Shown here: positions 1 through 8,772 of the stretch, piece by piece
Layout of the letters: every line of letters starts with the position of its first letter
Numbering within the stretch: position 1 is the first letter of the stretch
Assembly (NCBI RefSeq): GCF_017302985.1
Contig: NZ_JAFIMU010000015.1
Coordinates: forward strand, 62,001-126,000
Reading direction: 5' to 3'
DNA from: Corallococcus macrosporus
Lineage (GTDB): Bacteria > Myxococcota > Myxococcia > Myxococcales > Myxococcaceae
DNA length: 64,000 nt
Made by a program: the position numbers and the translations under genes
The notes under the pieces: model-generated
Database searches by the model: none
The model's input: the letters and a program-made list of their open reading frames with translations, nothing else
Told to the model about the DNA's origin: nothing

Positions 1-2
1 AC

Positions 3-725
3 GGCAGCTCCAACGTGCTGGGGCTCGTCGCCATGGGCGTCGCGTCGCAGCCAGCGGACGCGGACCACCCCTACGGCCACGGCAAGTTCGAGGCGCTCGC
101 GTCGCTGGGCATCGGCGCGATGATTGGCGTGGGCATGCTGGAGCTGGGGCGCATGGCGTTCGACTCGCTCCTGCACGACAAGCACCCCACGGTGTCGCTG
201 ACGATGGCGGCGGTGATGGTCTTCACGCTCGTCATCAACCTCATCGTCACGCGCGTGGAGCGGCACTACGGGCAGAAGTACAAGAGCTCGCTCTTGCTCG
301 CGGACGCGCAGCACACGCTGTCGGACGTGTTCGTGAGCATCGCGGTGCTCATCTCCATTGGCCTCGTCGCGCTGGGCTTCCCGCGCGCGGACGGGCTGGT
401 GGCGCTGGCCGTGATGCTCTTCGTGGCGCGGGTGGCCTACGGCATCGTCCGGCAGGCGGTGGGCATCCTCTCCGACACCGCGCGCCTGGACCCGGCGCAG
501 GTCTCCCAGCACACGCTCGCCGTGGCGGGCGTGCGCTCGTGCCGCGACGTGCGCAGCCGGGGCATGGAGGAGAGCGTCTACGTGGACCTGAAGATTGAAG
601 TCGATCCGCAGCTCACCACCGCGCAGGCCCACGAGGTCGCGGACAAGGTGGAGGAGACGCTGCACGGCGCCTATCCCCAGGTGGTGGACGTGGTGGTGCA
701 CGTGGAGCCCGCGAAGGCCCGCTGA
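3..725 (+). CDS. Cation diffusion facilitator (CDF) transporter, 5' end missing
   Basis: Partial gene: the reading frame is open to the window edge, so the first transmembrane segments lie upstream. The visible part has the CDF signature HPYGHGKFE (about residues 19-27), where conserved His and Asp residues of the family bind metal. Hydrophobic helices follow, around 'ASLGIGAMIGVGML', 'AAVMVFTLVINLIV' and 'VFVSIAVLISIGLVAL', then 'DAQHTLSD', which matches the second metal-binding HxxxD of the family. The last 80 residues form the cytoplasmic ferredoxin-like domain. CDF proteins export Zn, Fe, Mn or Co by proton antiport; the metal cannot be told here. The gene converges on gcvP. Confidence 0.9.
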   Translation, partial: GSSNVLGLVAMGVASQPADADHPYGHGKFEALASLGIGAMIGVGMLELGRMAFDSLLHDKHPTVSLTMAAVMVFTLVINLIVTRVERHYGQKYKSSLLLADAQHTLSDVFVSIAVLISIGLVALGFPRADGLVALAVMLFVARVAYGIVRQAVGILSDTARLDPAQVSQHTLAVAGVRSCRDVRSRGMEESVYVDLKIEVDPQLTTAQAHEVADKVEETLHGAYPQVVDVVVHVEPAKAR

Positions 726-734
726 GAAACACGA

Positions 735-766
735 GGGCCGCCTTCCGATGCACTGGAAGACGGCCC
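735..766. terminator. Bidirectional hairpin between CDF gene and gcvP
   Basis: The stem GGGCCG (735-740) pairs with CGGCCC (761-766). After one mismatch, CTTCC (742-746) pairs with GGAAG (755-759) around an 8-nt loop. It sits between two converging genes, as expected of a shared terminator, but neither side has a clear T-tract. Confidence 0.5.
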
Positions 767-793
767 CGGTGATGCGTCCGTGGACTGGGAGCG

Positions 794-3697
794 CTACGCG
801 ACCTTCTGCTCGGGCGTGTCGTAGTCCTCGATGGGAGGGCACGAGCACACGAGCTTGCGGTCACCCAGCACGTTGTTCAGGCGTCCCACGGACGGCCAGA
901 ACTTGTTGTCGCGCACCCACGGCGTGGGGAACACGGCCTGCTCGCGGGTGTACGGGCGGTTCCACTCCGGCGCGGTCAGCGTGCGCGCGGTGTGGGGCGC
1001 GTTCTTCAGGACGTTGTTGTCCTTGGGCGCGCGGCCCTCCTCCACGTCGCGGATCTCCTGGCGGATGGCGATCATCGCGTCGCAGAAGCGGTCCAGCTCC
1101 GCCTTGGACTCGGACTCCGTGGGCTCGATCATCAGCGTGCCCGCCACCGGGAACGACACGGTGGGCGCGTGGAAGCCGTAGTCCATGAGGCGCTTGGCCA
1201 CGTCCTCCACCTCCACGCCCGCGGTCTTCTTGAGCGGGCGCAGGTCCACGATGCACTCGTGGGCCACCCGGCCGCGCTTGCCCCGGTACAGCACCGGGTA
1301 GTGCGGCTGGAGCCGCTCCGCGACGTAGTTGGCGTTGAGGATGGCCAGCTTCGTGGCCTGCGTCAGGCCCTCGCCGCCCATCATCTGCACGTACATCCAG
1401 GAGATGAGCAGGATGCTGGCGCTGCCCCACGGCGCCGCGGAGATGGCGCCGATGGCGTCCGAGCCGCCCGTCTGGATGACCGGGTGTCCGGGGAGGAACT
1501 TCACCAGGTGGGGCGCCACGCAGATGGGGCCCATGCCCGGGCCGCCACCGCCGTGCGGGATGCAGAACGTCTTGTGCAGGTTGATGTGGCAGACGTCCGC
1601 GCCGACGAGGCCCGGCGCGGTGAGGCCCACCTGCGCGTTGAGGTTGGCGCCGTCCATGTACACCTGGCCGCCGCGCTCGTGGATGGTGGAGCAGATCTCG
1701 CGGATCTCCTCCTCGAACACGCCGTGCGTGGACGGGTACGTCACCATCAGCGCGGCGAGCTTGTCCTTGTGCTCGTCCGCCTTGGCGCGCAGGTCGCCCA
1801 GGTCGATGTTGCCGTTCTCGTCGCACTTGGTGACGACGACGCGGTAGCCCGCCATCACCGCGGAGGCCGGGTTGGTGCCGTGCGCGGAGGACGGGATGAG
1901 GCACACGTCGCGGTGCCCCTGCCCGCGCGCCTGGTGGTAGGCGCGAATCACCAGCAGGCCCGCGTACTCACCCTGGCTGCCCGCGTTGGGCTGCAGCGAG
2001 CACCCGGCGAAGCCCGTCACCTGCGACAGGGCGTTCTCCAACTGCTCGAAGACGACCTTGTAGCCGGCCGCCTGCGACGTGGGCGCGAACGGGTGCAGCT
2101 TGCTGAACTGGGGCCACGTCACCGGGATCATCTCCGCGGTGGCGTTGAGCTTCATGGTGCAGCTGCCCAGCGGAATCATGGAGTGCGTGAGGGACAGGTC
2201 CTTCGCCTCCAGCCGGCGCACGTACCGCAGCATCTCCGTCTCGGAGTGGTAGCGGTTGAAGACCGGGTGCGTGAGGTACGCGCTCGTGCGGCGCAGCTCG
2301 GGGGCGAGCGGGCTCTCCAGCCCCTCGGCGACCTCGTCCAGGTTCACCGGGGCCGCGGACTTGTTCGCGCCCTGGATGAAGGCCGCGAGGATGTCCTGCA
2401 CGTCGCTCGGGCGCGTCGTCTCGTCCAGCGCCAGGCCCAGCGTCTTCTCGTCGATGCGACGGAAGTTCATCTTCGCGGCTTCCGCGGCGGCCAGCACCCC
2501 GCGCACCTGCGGCGGCGTCAGCTCCACGCGCAGCGTGTCGAAGAACTGGTCGTGCTTGGGCTTGAAGCCCAGCTTCGCCAGGCCCCGCGACAGCACCACC
2601 GTGAGCCCGTGCACGCGCTCCGCGATGGCCTTGAGCCCTTCCGGCCCGTGGTAGACGGCGTACATGCCGGCCATCACGGCCAGTAGCACCTGCGCGGTGC
2701 AGATGTTGCTCGTGGCCTTCTCACGGCGGATGTGCTGCTCGCGCGTCTGCAGCGCCATGCGCAGCGCGGGCCGGCCCTGCGAGTCCTCGGACACGCCGAT
2801 GAGGCGGCCCGGCATCACGCGGGTGTAGGCGTTCTTCGTGGCGAAGAAGGCGGCGTGCGGGCCGCCGTAGCCCAGCGGCACGCCGAAGCGCTGCGCGCTG
2901 CCCACCACCGCGTCCGCGCCGAACTCGCCCGGGGGCGTGAGCAGCGTGAGGCCCAGCAGGTCCGCCGCGACGACGAACAGGCCGCCCGCCGCGTGCACCT
3001 TCTCACCGAAGGCGCGGTAGTCGTGCACCACGCCGTCCGTGGCCGGGTACTGCACCAGCGCGCCAAAGAACTTCTTCGCGGACAGGTCCACCGTGCGGTG
3101 GTCGCCCACGACGACCTCCACGCCCAGGGGGATGGCGCGCGTGCGCACCACGTCCACCGTCTGCGGGTGGCAGGCGTCGGAGACGAAGAACGCGCCGCCG
3201 GTGCCGTCGCCCTTGGCGTGCATGGCCAGCGCCATGGCCTCCGCCGCGGCGGTGCCCTCGTCCAGCAGGGAGGCGTTCGCCACCTCCATGCCGGTGAGGT
3301 CCGTCACCATCGTCTGGAAGTTGAGCAGCGCTTCCAGCCGGCCCTGGGCGATCTCCGCCTGGTAGGGCGTGTACTGGGTGTACCAGCCCGGGTTCTGGAA
3401 GATGTTGCGCAGGATGACGTTGGGGACGTGGGTGTCGCTGTAGCCCATGCCGATGAAGGACCGGAACACCTGGTTCTTCGCCGCGATGGCCTCCAGCTGC
3501 GCCAGCACCTCGTTCTCGCCGCGGCCGGCGGGCAGGCGCAGGGGCTCCTGGGAGCGGATGGCGGGGGGCACGGCGCTCTCGATGAAGGCATCGAGCGAGG
3601 TGACGCCCAGCGTGGACAGCATCTGCTTCACTTCAGGCGTCTCAGGGCCGATGTGCCGGCCGGCGAAGGACTCCTGGTACTTCCAGTTGAGGGACAT
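794..3697 (-). CDS. gcvP: Glycine dehydrogenase (decarboxylating), P-protein
   Basis: This is the PLP-dependent P-protein of the glycine cleavage system, which decarboxylates glycine and passes the aminomethyl group to lipoyl-GcvH. At 967 aa it matches the single-chain form (about 950-970 aa). The N-terminal half carries 'RHIGPE' and the C-terminal half has the PLP-lysine motif '[16 protein letters not shown]' with its Lys near residue 708, followed by the Gly-rich loop. I chose the ATG at 3697, where homology begins (MSLNWKYQ); a TTG ten codons upstream is also in frame. It is the last gene of gcvT-gcvH-gcvP, 114 nt after gcvH. Confidence 0.97.
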   Translation of the reverse strand: MSLNWKYQESFAGRHIGPETPEVKQMLSTLGVTSLDAFIESAVPPAIRSQEPLRLPAGRGENEVLAQLEAIAAKNQVFRSFIGMGYSDTHVPNVILRNIFQNPGWYTQYTPYQAEIAQGRLEALLNFQTMVTDLTGMEVANASLLDEGTAAAEAMALAMHAKGDGTGGAFFVSDACHPQTVDVVRTRAIPLGVEVVVGDHRTVDLSAKKFFGALVQYPATDGVVHDYRAFGEKVHAAGGLFVVAADLLGLTLLTPPGEFGADAVVGSAQRFGVPLGYGGPHAAFFATKNAYTRVMPGRLIGVSEDSQGRPALRMALQTREQHIRREKATSNICTAQVLLAVMAGMYAVYHGPEGLKAIAERVHGLTVVLSRGLAKLGFKPKHDQFFDTLRVELTPPQVRGVLAAAEAAKMNFRRIDEKTLGLALDETTRPSDVQDILAAFIQGANKSAAPVNLDEVAEGLESPLAPELRRTSAYLTHPVFNRYHSETEMLRYVRRLEAKDLSLTHSMIPLGSCTMKLNATAEMIPVTWPQFSKLHPFAPTSQAAGYKVVFEQLENALSQVTGFAGCSLQPNAGSQGEYAGLLVIRAYHQARGQGHRDVCLIPSSAHGTNPASAVMAGYRVVVTKCDENGNIDLGDLRAKADEHKDKLAALMVTYPSTHGVFEEEIREICSTIHERGGQVYMDGANLNAQVGLTAPGLVGADVCHINLHKTFCIPHGGGGPGMGPICVAPHLVKFLPGHPVIQTGGSDAIGAISAAPWGSASILLISWMYVQMMGGEGLTQATKLAILNANYVAERLQPHYPVLYRGKRGRVAHECIVDLRPLKKTAGVEVEDVAKRLMDYGFHAPTVSFPVAGTLMIEPTESESKAELDRFCDAMIAIRQEIRDVEEGRAPKDNNVLKNAPHTARTLTAPEWNRPYTREQAVFPTPWVRDNKFWPSVGRLNNVLGDRKLVCSCPPIEDYDTPEQKVA

Positions 3698-3811
3698 GGT
3701 CGGAAGGGCTCGCGTGAGGTGCGTCAAGAAGGTCGGCGTCCGAGCGGGCTCGGCGCCCCATGGAGCGTCTCTAACAACCGGGACGCGCGACTTCTTGCGT
3801 TCGCGGGGTGG

Positions 3812-4195
3812 CTACTTCAGCAGCGCCCCATAGGCGGCGGCGTCCAGCAGCTTGCCTACCTGCCCGGCGTCCGAGGGCTCGACCTCCACGATCCACCCCT
3901 GCCCGTACGGGTCGGAGTTGATGAGGGAGGGGTTGTTCGTCAGCTCGTCGTTCACCTTCACCACCGTGCCGGTGATGGGCGCGAAGAGGTCCGACACGGC
4001 CTTGGTGGACTCGATGACGCCGAAGTTCTTGCCCTCGGTGATGGTGGCGCCCAGCTTGGGCAGCTCCACGTAGACCACGTCACCCAGCGACTCCTGGGCG
4101 TGGGCCGTGACACCGACCACGATGGTCTTGCCCGTGGTGCGGGCCCACTCGTGCTCCTTCGTGTACTTCAGGTCCTGCGGGATGTTGTCAGACAT
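3812..4195 (-). CDS. gcvH: Glycine cleavage system H protein
   Basis: The lipoyl carrier that shuttles the aminomethyl intermediate between GcvP, GcvT and lipoamide dehydrogenase. It has 127 aa, normal for the family. The lipoylated lysine lies in 'ESTKAVSDL' near residue 64, and the N-terminal 'KYTKEHEW' is typical. The start is the ATG at 4195, preceded by GAGGAG at a normal distance; an in-frame start six codons upstream would bury that ribosome site. It lies 38 nt downstream of gcvT and is presumably co-transcribed. Confidence 0.97.
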   Translation of the reverse strand: MSDNIPQDLKYTKEHEWARTTGKTIVVGVTAHAQESLGDVVYVELPKLGATITEGKNFGVIESTKAVSDLFAPITGTVVKVNDELTNNPSLINSDPYGQGWIVEVEPSDAGQVGKLLDAAAYGALLK

Positions 4196-4233
4196 GGAGG
4201 CGGCTCCTCGCAACGGGTGCGAACGGGAGGGAA

Positions 4234-5319
4234 TCAGGACTTCTTGAGGAAGGGGGTCTTCACGACGACCGCGGGCACGGCGCGGCCGCGGATCTCCACG
4301 TCGAAGGTGGAGCCTTCGGTGGCCAGGTTCGTGGGCACGTAACCCATGCCGATGGGCTTCTTCACCGAGGGGCCCTGCGTGCCGCTGGTGACTTCACCCA
4401 CGCGCACGCCGTCCTTGAGGATGGGGTAGCCGTGGCGCGGGATGCCGGCGCCGGTGAGCTCGAAGCCCACGAGCTTGCGCGGGATGCCCGCGGCCTTCTG
4501 CGCCACGAGCGCGTCCTTGCCGATGAAGCCGCCCGCCTTGTCCAGCTTGACGATCCAGCCCAGGCCCGCCTCCAGGGCGGTGTGCGCGTCGTCGATGTCG
4601 TTGCCGTAGAGCGCGTACTTCATCTCCGTGCGCAGCGAGTCGCGGGCGCCCAGGCCACAGGGCTTCACCCCGTCCGGCTGCCCGGCCTCCAGGAGCGCGT
4701 CCCAGAGCTTCACGGCGTCGCCGGTGGCGCAATACAGCTCGAAGCCGTCCTCACCGGTGTAGCCCGTGCGGGAGATGATGGACTTCACACCGGCCACCTC
4801 CCCTTCCGTGAAGCGGTAGGTGCCCACCTGGGACAGGTCCGCCTTCGTCAGGCGCTGCACCAGCCCCACGGCCTTGGGGCCCTGGACGGCGATCTGCGCG
4901 TACTCGTCCCCGCGGTCCACGGGGGTGACGCCTTCCGCGCGCGCCTTCATCCAGGCGAAGTCCTTCTCGCGGTTGCTGGAGTTGACGCAGATGAGGATGC
5001 GCTCGGGGCTGAAGCGGTAGGCGACGACGTCGTCCACGAAGCCGCCCAGGTCGTTGAGCAGGCCCGCGTAGACGGCCTGGCCGTCCTGGCAGCGGGCCAG
5101 GTCGTTGGAGATGAGCCGGTTCACGGTCTCCAGCGCGCCGGGGCCGTTGAACTCGATCTCCCCCATGTGGGAGACGTCGAACAGGCCGACGGCGTTGCGC
5201 ACGGCCTCGTGCTCGGCGATGACGGACGAGTACTGCACCGGCATGTCCCAACCCACGAAGTCGACCATGCGGGCCCCAAGCTTGCGGTGGGCCTCGTTGA
5301 GGGGCGTACGCCGGGTCAT
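4234..5319 (-). CDS. gcvT: Aminomethyltransferase, T-protein
   Basis: The tetrahydrofolate-dependent T-protein releases ammonia from lipoyl-GcvH and forms 5,10-methylene-THF. From the ATG at 5319 it has 361 aa, close to the usual 360-370. It starts 'MTRRTPLNEAHRKLGARMVDF' in family fashion, includes 'GLFDVSHMGE' and ends in the C-terminal barrel. I preferred 5319 because GGAG lies six bases before it. The open frame extends to 5379, but a promoter-like element at 5365-5392 makes a start that far up unlikely. It is first in the operon and divergent from metF, which reduces the product, methylene-THF. Confidence 0.96.
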   Translation of the reverse strand: MTRRTPLNEAHRKLGARMVDFVGWDMPVQYSSVIAEHEAVRNAVGLFDVSHMGEIEFNGPGALETVNRLISNDLARCQDGQAVYAGLLNDLGGFVDDVVAYRFSPERILICVNSSNREKDFAWMKARAEGVTPVDRGDEYAQIAVQGPKAVGLVQRLTKADLSQVGTYRFTEGEVAGVKSIISRTGYTGEDGFELYCATGDAVKLWDALLEAGQPDGVKPCGLGARDSLRTEMKYALYGNDIDDAHTALEAGLGWIVKLDKAGGFIGKDALVAQKAAGIPRKLVGFELTGAGIPRHGYPILKDGVRVGEVTSGTQGPSVKKPIGMGYVPTNLATEGSTFDVEIRGRAVPAVVVKTPFLKKS

Positions 5320-5364
5320 TGACTTCTCCATGGGCAGGGAAAGGGGGGTGGCGAAACGGCGCGG

Positions 5365-5392
5365 ACTATAGCGGCGCACCTTCTCCGATCAA
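5365..5392 (-). promoter_or_regulatory. Sigma-70-like promoter of the gcvTHP operon
   Basis: On the minus strand TTGATC (5387-5392) and TATAGT (5365-5370) are 16 bp apart, a close match to the housekeeping consensus. Transcription would begin near 5358 and leave a leader of about 40 nt before gcvT. That leader is too short for a glycine riboswitch. Confidence 0.55.
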
Positions 5393-5425
5393 GGCCGACG
5401 CGGAAGGGACTAAACTCCTCCCGAC

Positions 5426-6298
5426 ATGAAGATTCGCAATTGCCTCAATCCCTCCCGGCCAAGCTTCTCCTTCGAGTTTTTTCCTCCCAAGACGGACGCG
5501 GGCGTGGCCTCGCTCCTGCGCACGGTGGAGGAGCTTGCGCCGCTGGAGCCGGGGTTCGTGTCGGTGACGTACGGGGCGGGCGGGAGCACGCGCGACCGGA
5601 CGGTGGAGTTGGTCACGCACATCAAGCAGCAGACCGGCATCGAGGCGATGGCGCACCTGACCTGCGTGGGGCACACCCGCGACGAGCTTCGTGACGTGCT
5701 GCGCCGGCTCGACGCGGCAGGCATCGAGAACGTGCTCCTGCTTCGCGGGGACCCGCCGCAGGGCCAGACGACGTTCGAGCCGGTGCCCGGGGGCTTCCGC
5801 TACGCGGAGGAGCTGGTCCGATTCGTCCGAGAAGAGGATTTCAACTTCTGCATCGGGGGTGCGTGCTATCCGGAGGGCCACGTGGAGACGGCGTCTCGCG
5901 AGGACGACCTCAAACACCTGAAGGCCAAGGTGGATGCGGGGATGGACTTCGTGGTGACGCAGCTCTTCTTCGACAACGCCTTCTACTTCGACTTCGTGGA
6001 GCGGGCGCGGCGGGTGGGCATCAACGTCCCCATCGTCCCCGGCATCATGCCCATCACCAACTACGAGCAGGTGCAGCGCTTCACGCGCATGTGCGGCGCG
6101 ACGGTGCCCATGCGGCTGGCGCTCCAGATGGAGCGCGTGAAGGACCAGCCGGACGCCGTCGTGCAACTGGGCGTGGCGCACGCCACGGTGCAGTGCATGG
6201 AGCTGTTGTCGCGCGGCGTGCCGGGCATCCACTTCTACACGCTGAACAAGTCCCCCGCGACGCGGATGATCGTGGGCGCGCTGAAGGGGCGGTCATGA
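5426..6298 (+). CDS. metF: 5,10-methylenetetrahydrofolate reductase
   Basis: This FAD enzyme reduces 5,10-methylene-THF to 5-methyl-THF for methionine synthesis. It has 290 aa, the bacterial MetF length. Family motifs are 'FSFEFFPPKT' at the N-terminus, 'VSVTYGAGGSTRDRT', 'HLTCVGHT', 'LLRGDPP', 'DFVVTQLFFDN' and 'VPGIMPITN'. It is divergent from the glycine cleavage operon, whose product is its substrate. It overlaps the next gene by ATGA. No Shine-Dalgarno is evident; TAAACT lies nine bases before the ATG. Confidence 0.97.
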   Translation: MKIRNCLNPSRPSFSFEFFPPKTDAGVASLLRTVEELAPLEPGFVSVTYGAGGSTRDRTVELVTHIKQQTGIEAMAHLTCVGHTRDELRDVLRRLDAAGIENVLLLRGDPPQGQTTFEPVPGGFRYAEELVRFVREEDFNFCIGGACYPEGHVETASREDDLKHLKAKVDAGMDFVVTQLFFDNAFYFDFVERARRVGINVPIVPGIMPITNYEQVQRFTRMCGATVPMRLALQMERVKDQPDAVVQLGVAHATVQCMELLSRGVPGIHFYTLNKSPATRMIVGALKGRS

Positions 6299-6717
6299 GC
6301 GGCCCGGGTCCGCAGCTGTCGCCGGGCGATCCGCGCCTCAAGATCTTCCAGATCGTGCGCTTCCCGGCCTTCTTCCTGCTCATCGTCGGCGTGCTGCACG
6401 TCGCGTTCAGCCTGCTGGGCGCGACGCTGGCGGCGCTGAAGGTGGCCTCGCCCTTCGGGACGCCGGGACAGGCGCCGGTGACGCTGGAGTTCACGACGGG
6501 TTTCTCGCTGGCCATCCTGGGCGGCATCCTCTGCGGGCTGCTGGCCATCTGGGGCGCGTGGAACGCGATGAACCTCAAGGGCTACGGCCTGGCGACGGTG
6601 GGCGCCATCTGCGCGATGTACACGCTGACGCCGGGGTGTTTCATCGGCGTGCCGGTGGCGGTGTGGATGCTCTTCACGCTGCGCCGCGACGGCGTGCGCG
6701 AGGCCTTCGCACCATGA
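6295..6717 (+). CDS. Small integral membrane protein
   Basis: A 140-aa protein whose ATG overlaps the metF stop (ATGA), so it is probably translationally coupled. After a Pro/Gly-rich start it shows a hydrophobic segment at about residues 22-48. Two or three more follow, at about 68-90 and 98-128 ('AILGGILCGLLAIWGAW', 'GLATVGAICAMYTL', 'CFIGVPVAVWMLFTL'). I recognise no named family. It lies between metF and a homoserine dehydrogenase, but nothing in it indicates a metabolic role. Confidence 0.85.
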   Translation: MSGPGPQLSPGDPRLKIFQIVRFPAFFLLIVGVLHVAFSLLGATLAALKVASPFGTPGQAPVTLEFTTGFSLAILGGILCGLLAIWGAWNAMNLKGYGLATVGAICAMYTLTPGCFIGVPVAVWMLFTLRRDGVREAFAP

Positions 6718-7769
6718 ACCCGCGCGCCGTCCGCACGGTGCGCTTCGTGCTCACGGGCCTGGGCAACGTGGGCGTGCCGCTGCTGGAGATCCTCCAGTCG
6801 CGCGCGTCGCTCCTGATGGAGCGCTACCGGCTGGAGCTGTTGCCGGTGGGCCTGGCGGACTCGGGCGGCGCGGCGGTGTCGCCGAACGGGCTGGACGTGG
6901 CGGCGGTGCTGGCGGTGAAGCGGGCGAAGCACTCGGTGGCATCGCTGCCGGTGGTGGGCCGCCCGGGGATGAGCGGGTGCCAGTTGGTGCGCGAGGTGAA
7001 GGCGGACCTCTTGCTGGAGGCCACGCCCACGAGCTTCAAGGACGGACAGCCTGGCCTGGACATCACGCGGGATGCCTTGTCGAGAGGCATGGCGGCGGTG
7101 CTCGCGAGCAAGGGACCGCTGGTGCTGGGGTTCCAGGAGCTGGCGGGCCTGAGCGACCTGGAGTCGCCGGGCCGCCCTCCCCTGCGCTTCAGCGCCGCGG
7201 TGGGCGCGTCCATGCCGCTGGTGAACGTGGGCCGCCGGGATCTGGCGCTCGGGAAGCTGGGCCGGTTCGAGGGCGTGCTCAACAGCACCAGCCACCTGCT
7301 GCTGTGCCGCATGGCGGAGGGCAAGACGTACGAGGCCGCGCTGGCGGAGGCGCAGGCGCTGGGCATCGCGGAGACGGACCCCACGCTGGACGTGGACGGC
7401 TGGGACTCGGCGGGCAAGCTGGTCATCCTGGCCAACGCGGTGATGCGCGTGCCCACGGCGCTGAAGGACGTGTCCGTGACGGGCATGCGCGGCGTGACGC
7501 GCGCACAGCTGGACGCGGCGAAGGCGAGGGGCGGCCAGGTGCTGCTGCTGGCACGCGGCGAGCCCCTGGGCGCGGACCGGTGGGAGTGGAGCGTGCGGCC
7601 CACCGCCGTGGACGCGTCCCATCCCCTGGCCCGGCTGGGCGCGATGGAGATGGGCGCGGTGTTCCGCAGCGACCTGCACGGCGTGAACACCGTCATCAAC
7701 GGTGAGCAGGGCGCCCGGGGCACGGGCGCGGCGATGTTGAAGGACGTGCTCGAAATCTTCCCGGACTGA
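6714..7769 (+). CDS. Homoserine dehydrogenase
   Basis: An NAD(P)-dependent oxidoreductase of 351 aa. The N-terminal Rossmann motif is 'LTGLGNVGVPLLEIL' (about residues 14-28), and 'KADLLLEATPTSFKDG' follows. The homoserine dehydrogenase catalytic signature is 'DPTLDVDGWDSAGKLVILA', with the expected Asp and Lys residues. It lacks the C-terminal ACT domain of long forms and resembles the short enzymes; the fold also fits a general aspartate/homoserine dehydrogenase. It interconverts aspartate semialdehyde and homoserine on the way to threonine and methionine. It overlaps the previous gene by ATGA, forming metF - membrane protein - dehydrogenase. Confidence 0.85.
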   Translation: MNPRAVRTVRFVLTGLGNVGVPLLEILQSRASLLMERYRLELLPVGLADSGGAAVSPNGLDVAAVLAVKRAKHSVASLPVVGRPGMSGCQLVREVKADLLLEATPTSFKDGQPGLDITRDALSRGMAAVLASKGPLVLGFQELAGLSDLESPGRPPLRFSAAVGASMPLVNVGRRDLALGKLGRFEGVLNSTSHLLLCRMAEGKTYEAALAEAQALGIAETDPTLDVDGWDSAGKLVILANAVMRVPTALKDVSVTGMRGVTRAQLDAAKARGGQVLLLARGEPLGADRWEWSVRPTAVDASHPLARLGAMEMGAVFRSDLHGVNTVINGEQGARGTGAAMLKDVLEIFPD

Positions 7770-7774
7770 GGACT

Positions 7775-8710
7775 TCAGCCCAGGGACTTCATGAGCCGCT
7801 CCAGCAGCGGCTCCACCAGCTCCTGTCCGCGCAGTTGTGAGCGCCAGCGGTGCGGAATGCCGTTCAGGCCGTGGATGAGGCCCGCGATGCCGCCCGCCAC
7901 GCAAGCCGTGGTGTCCGTGTCGTGGCCCAGCCGGATGGCGGATTTGACGACCTCTTCGTAGGACTTGCCGTTCGCCACGCAGGCACGAGCGGAGCGCAGG
8001 CAGTCCACGACGTAGCCTCCGCCCGTTCCGGGTGCCGGGTCGTCCGGGCGGATGTGGGCTTCCAATTCCTCCCGCGCTGGAGAGCCCTCCGCGTACAGGC
8101 CTCGGAAGGTGGCCACGGCTTCGGCCCAGGGATCCGCAGCGCCCTCCAGGATGCGGCGGGCCCAGAGGCAGTACAGCGCGCAGCACACCTGGGCGCGCAC
8201 GTGACCGTGCGTCACGCGCGACTGCGCCATGGCGTCCGAGACAAGAGCGGCATCCTTGCCCTGATGCCAGAGGGCCAATGGCAGGACACGCATCAGTGAG
8301 CCATTGCCGTTGTCCATGGTGCCATTGGGACCCGCGAGCATCGCGGGCGTGCCCTCGCGCAGCCGGCGCAGGGCCGTGCTGGTCTGGATGCCCACGTCGA
8401 ACACGTCACCCTCCACGGCGAGGTAGCCCCAGTCCTGCCAGTTCACCAGCCGCCGGCCCAGGTCTTCGCAATCCAGCCGCTTCTGATGTGTCAGCGAATC
8501 CAGCAGGCACAGCGCATGCGCGCCGTCGTCCGACCACGTCCCCGGTGGGACGCGATCATGCGCGCGGTCGAAGCCCGGCGGTGGGCCGTATTCGATGACC
8601 TCTGGAGACGGAATCACCTCCGGCCGGTGGAACTCATAGGGCACCCCAAGCGCGTCTCCGATGAGCAACCCATACAGTCCTCCAGCGATGCGCTCCTCGC
8701 GACTCACCAT
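7775..8710 (-). CDS. ADP-ribosylglycohydrolase family protein
   Basis: A 311-aa member of the DraG/ARH family, which hydrolyses ADP-ribose from proteins or other targets using two metal ions. Visible motifs are 'GLLIGDALGVPYEF' near the N-terminus, 'WSDDGAHALCL' (the metal-binding DD, normally TDDT), 'DNGNGSLMRVLPLALW' and the C-terminal 'LGHDTDTTACVAGGIAGLIHG' with its DTDT metal ligands. All key Asp residues are present, so it is probably active. No ADP-ribosyltransferase partner is adjacent. An inverted repeat lies 24 bp upstream of the start. The gene converges on the homoserine dehydrogenase. Confidence 0.9.
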   Translation of the reverse strand: MVSREERIAGGLYGLLIGDALGVPYEFHRPEVIPSPEVIEYGPPPGFDRAHDRVPPGTWSDDGAHALCLLDSLTHQKRLDCEDLGRRLVNWQDWGYLAVEGDVFDVGIQTSTALRRLREGTPAMLAGPNGTMDNGNGSLMRVLPLALWHQGKDAALVSDAMAQSRVTHGHVRAQVCCALYCLWARRILEGAADPWAEAVATFRGLYAEGSPAREELEAHIRPDDPAPGTGGGYVVDCLRSARACVANGKSYEEVVKSAIRLGHDTDTTACVAGGIAGLIHGLNGIPHRWRSQLRGQELVEPLLERLMKSLG

Positions 8711-8733
8711 ATCCCGGCCTCCCGCGTCCGGCC

Positions 8734-8754
8734 ATAGTGTACTGCGGACACTAT
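8734..8754. promoter_or_regulatory. Operator-like inverted repeat before the ADP-ribosylglycohydrolase
   Basis: ATAGTGT (8734-8740) and ACACTAT (8748-8754) form a perfect 7-7-7 inverted repeat. It begins 24 bp upstream of the start at 8710, in the short gap after the OmpA-type gene. On the minus strand TATAGT lies inside one arm, so a bound repressor could block a promoter here. The regulator is unknown. Confidence 0.4.
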
Positions 8755-8772
8755 AGCCGTGTCTTGGCGTTA

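Noticed and set aside
5322-5425. Glycine riboswitch before the glycine cleavage operon
   Set aside because: Only 106 nt separate gcvT and metF, and the predicted leader is about 40 nt, too short for a glycine riboswitch.
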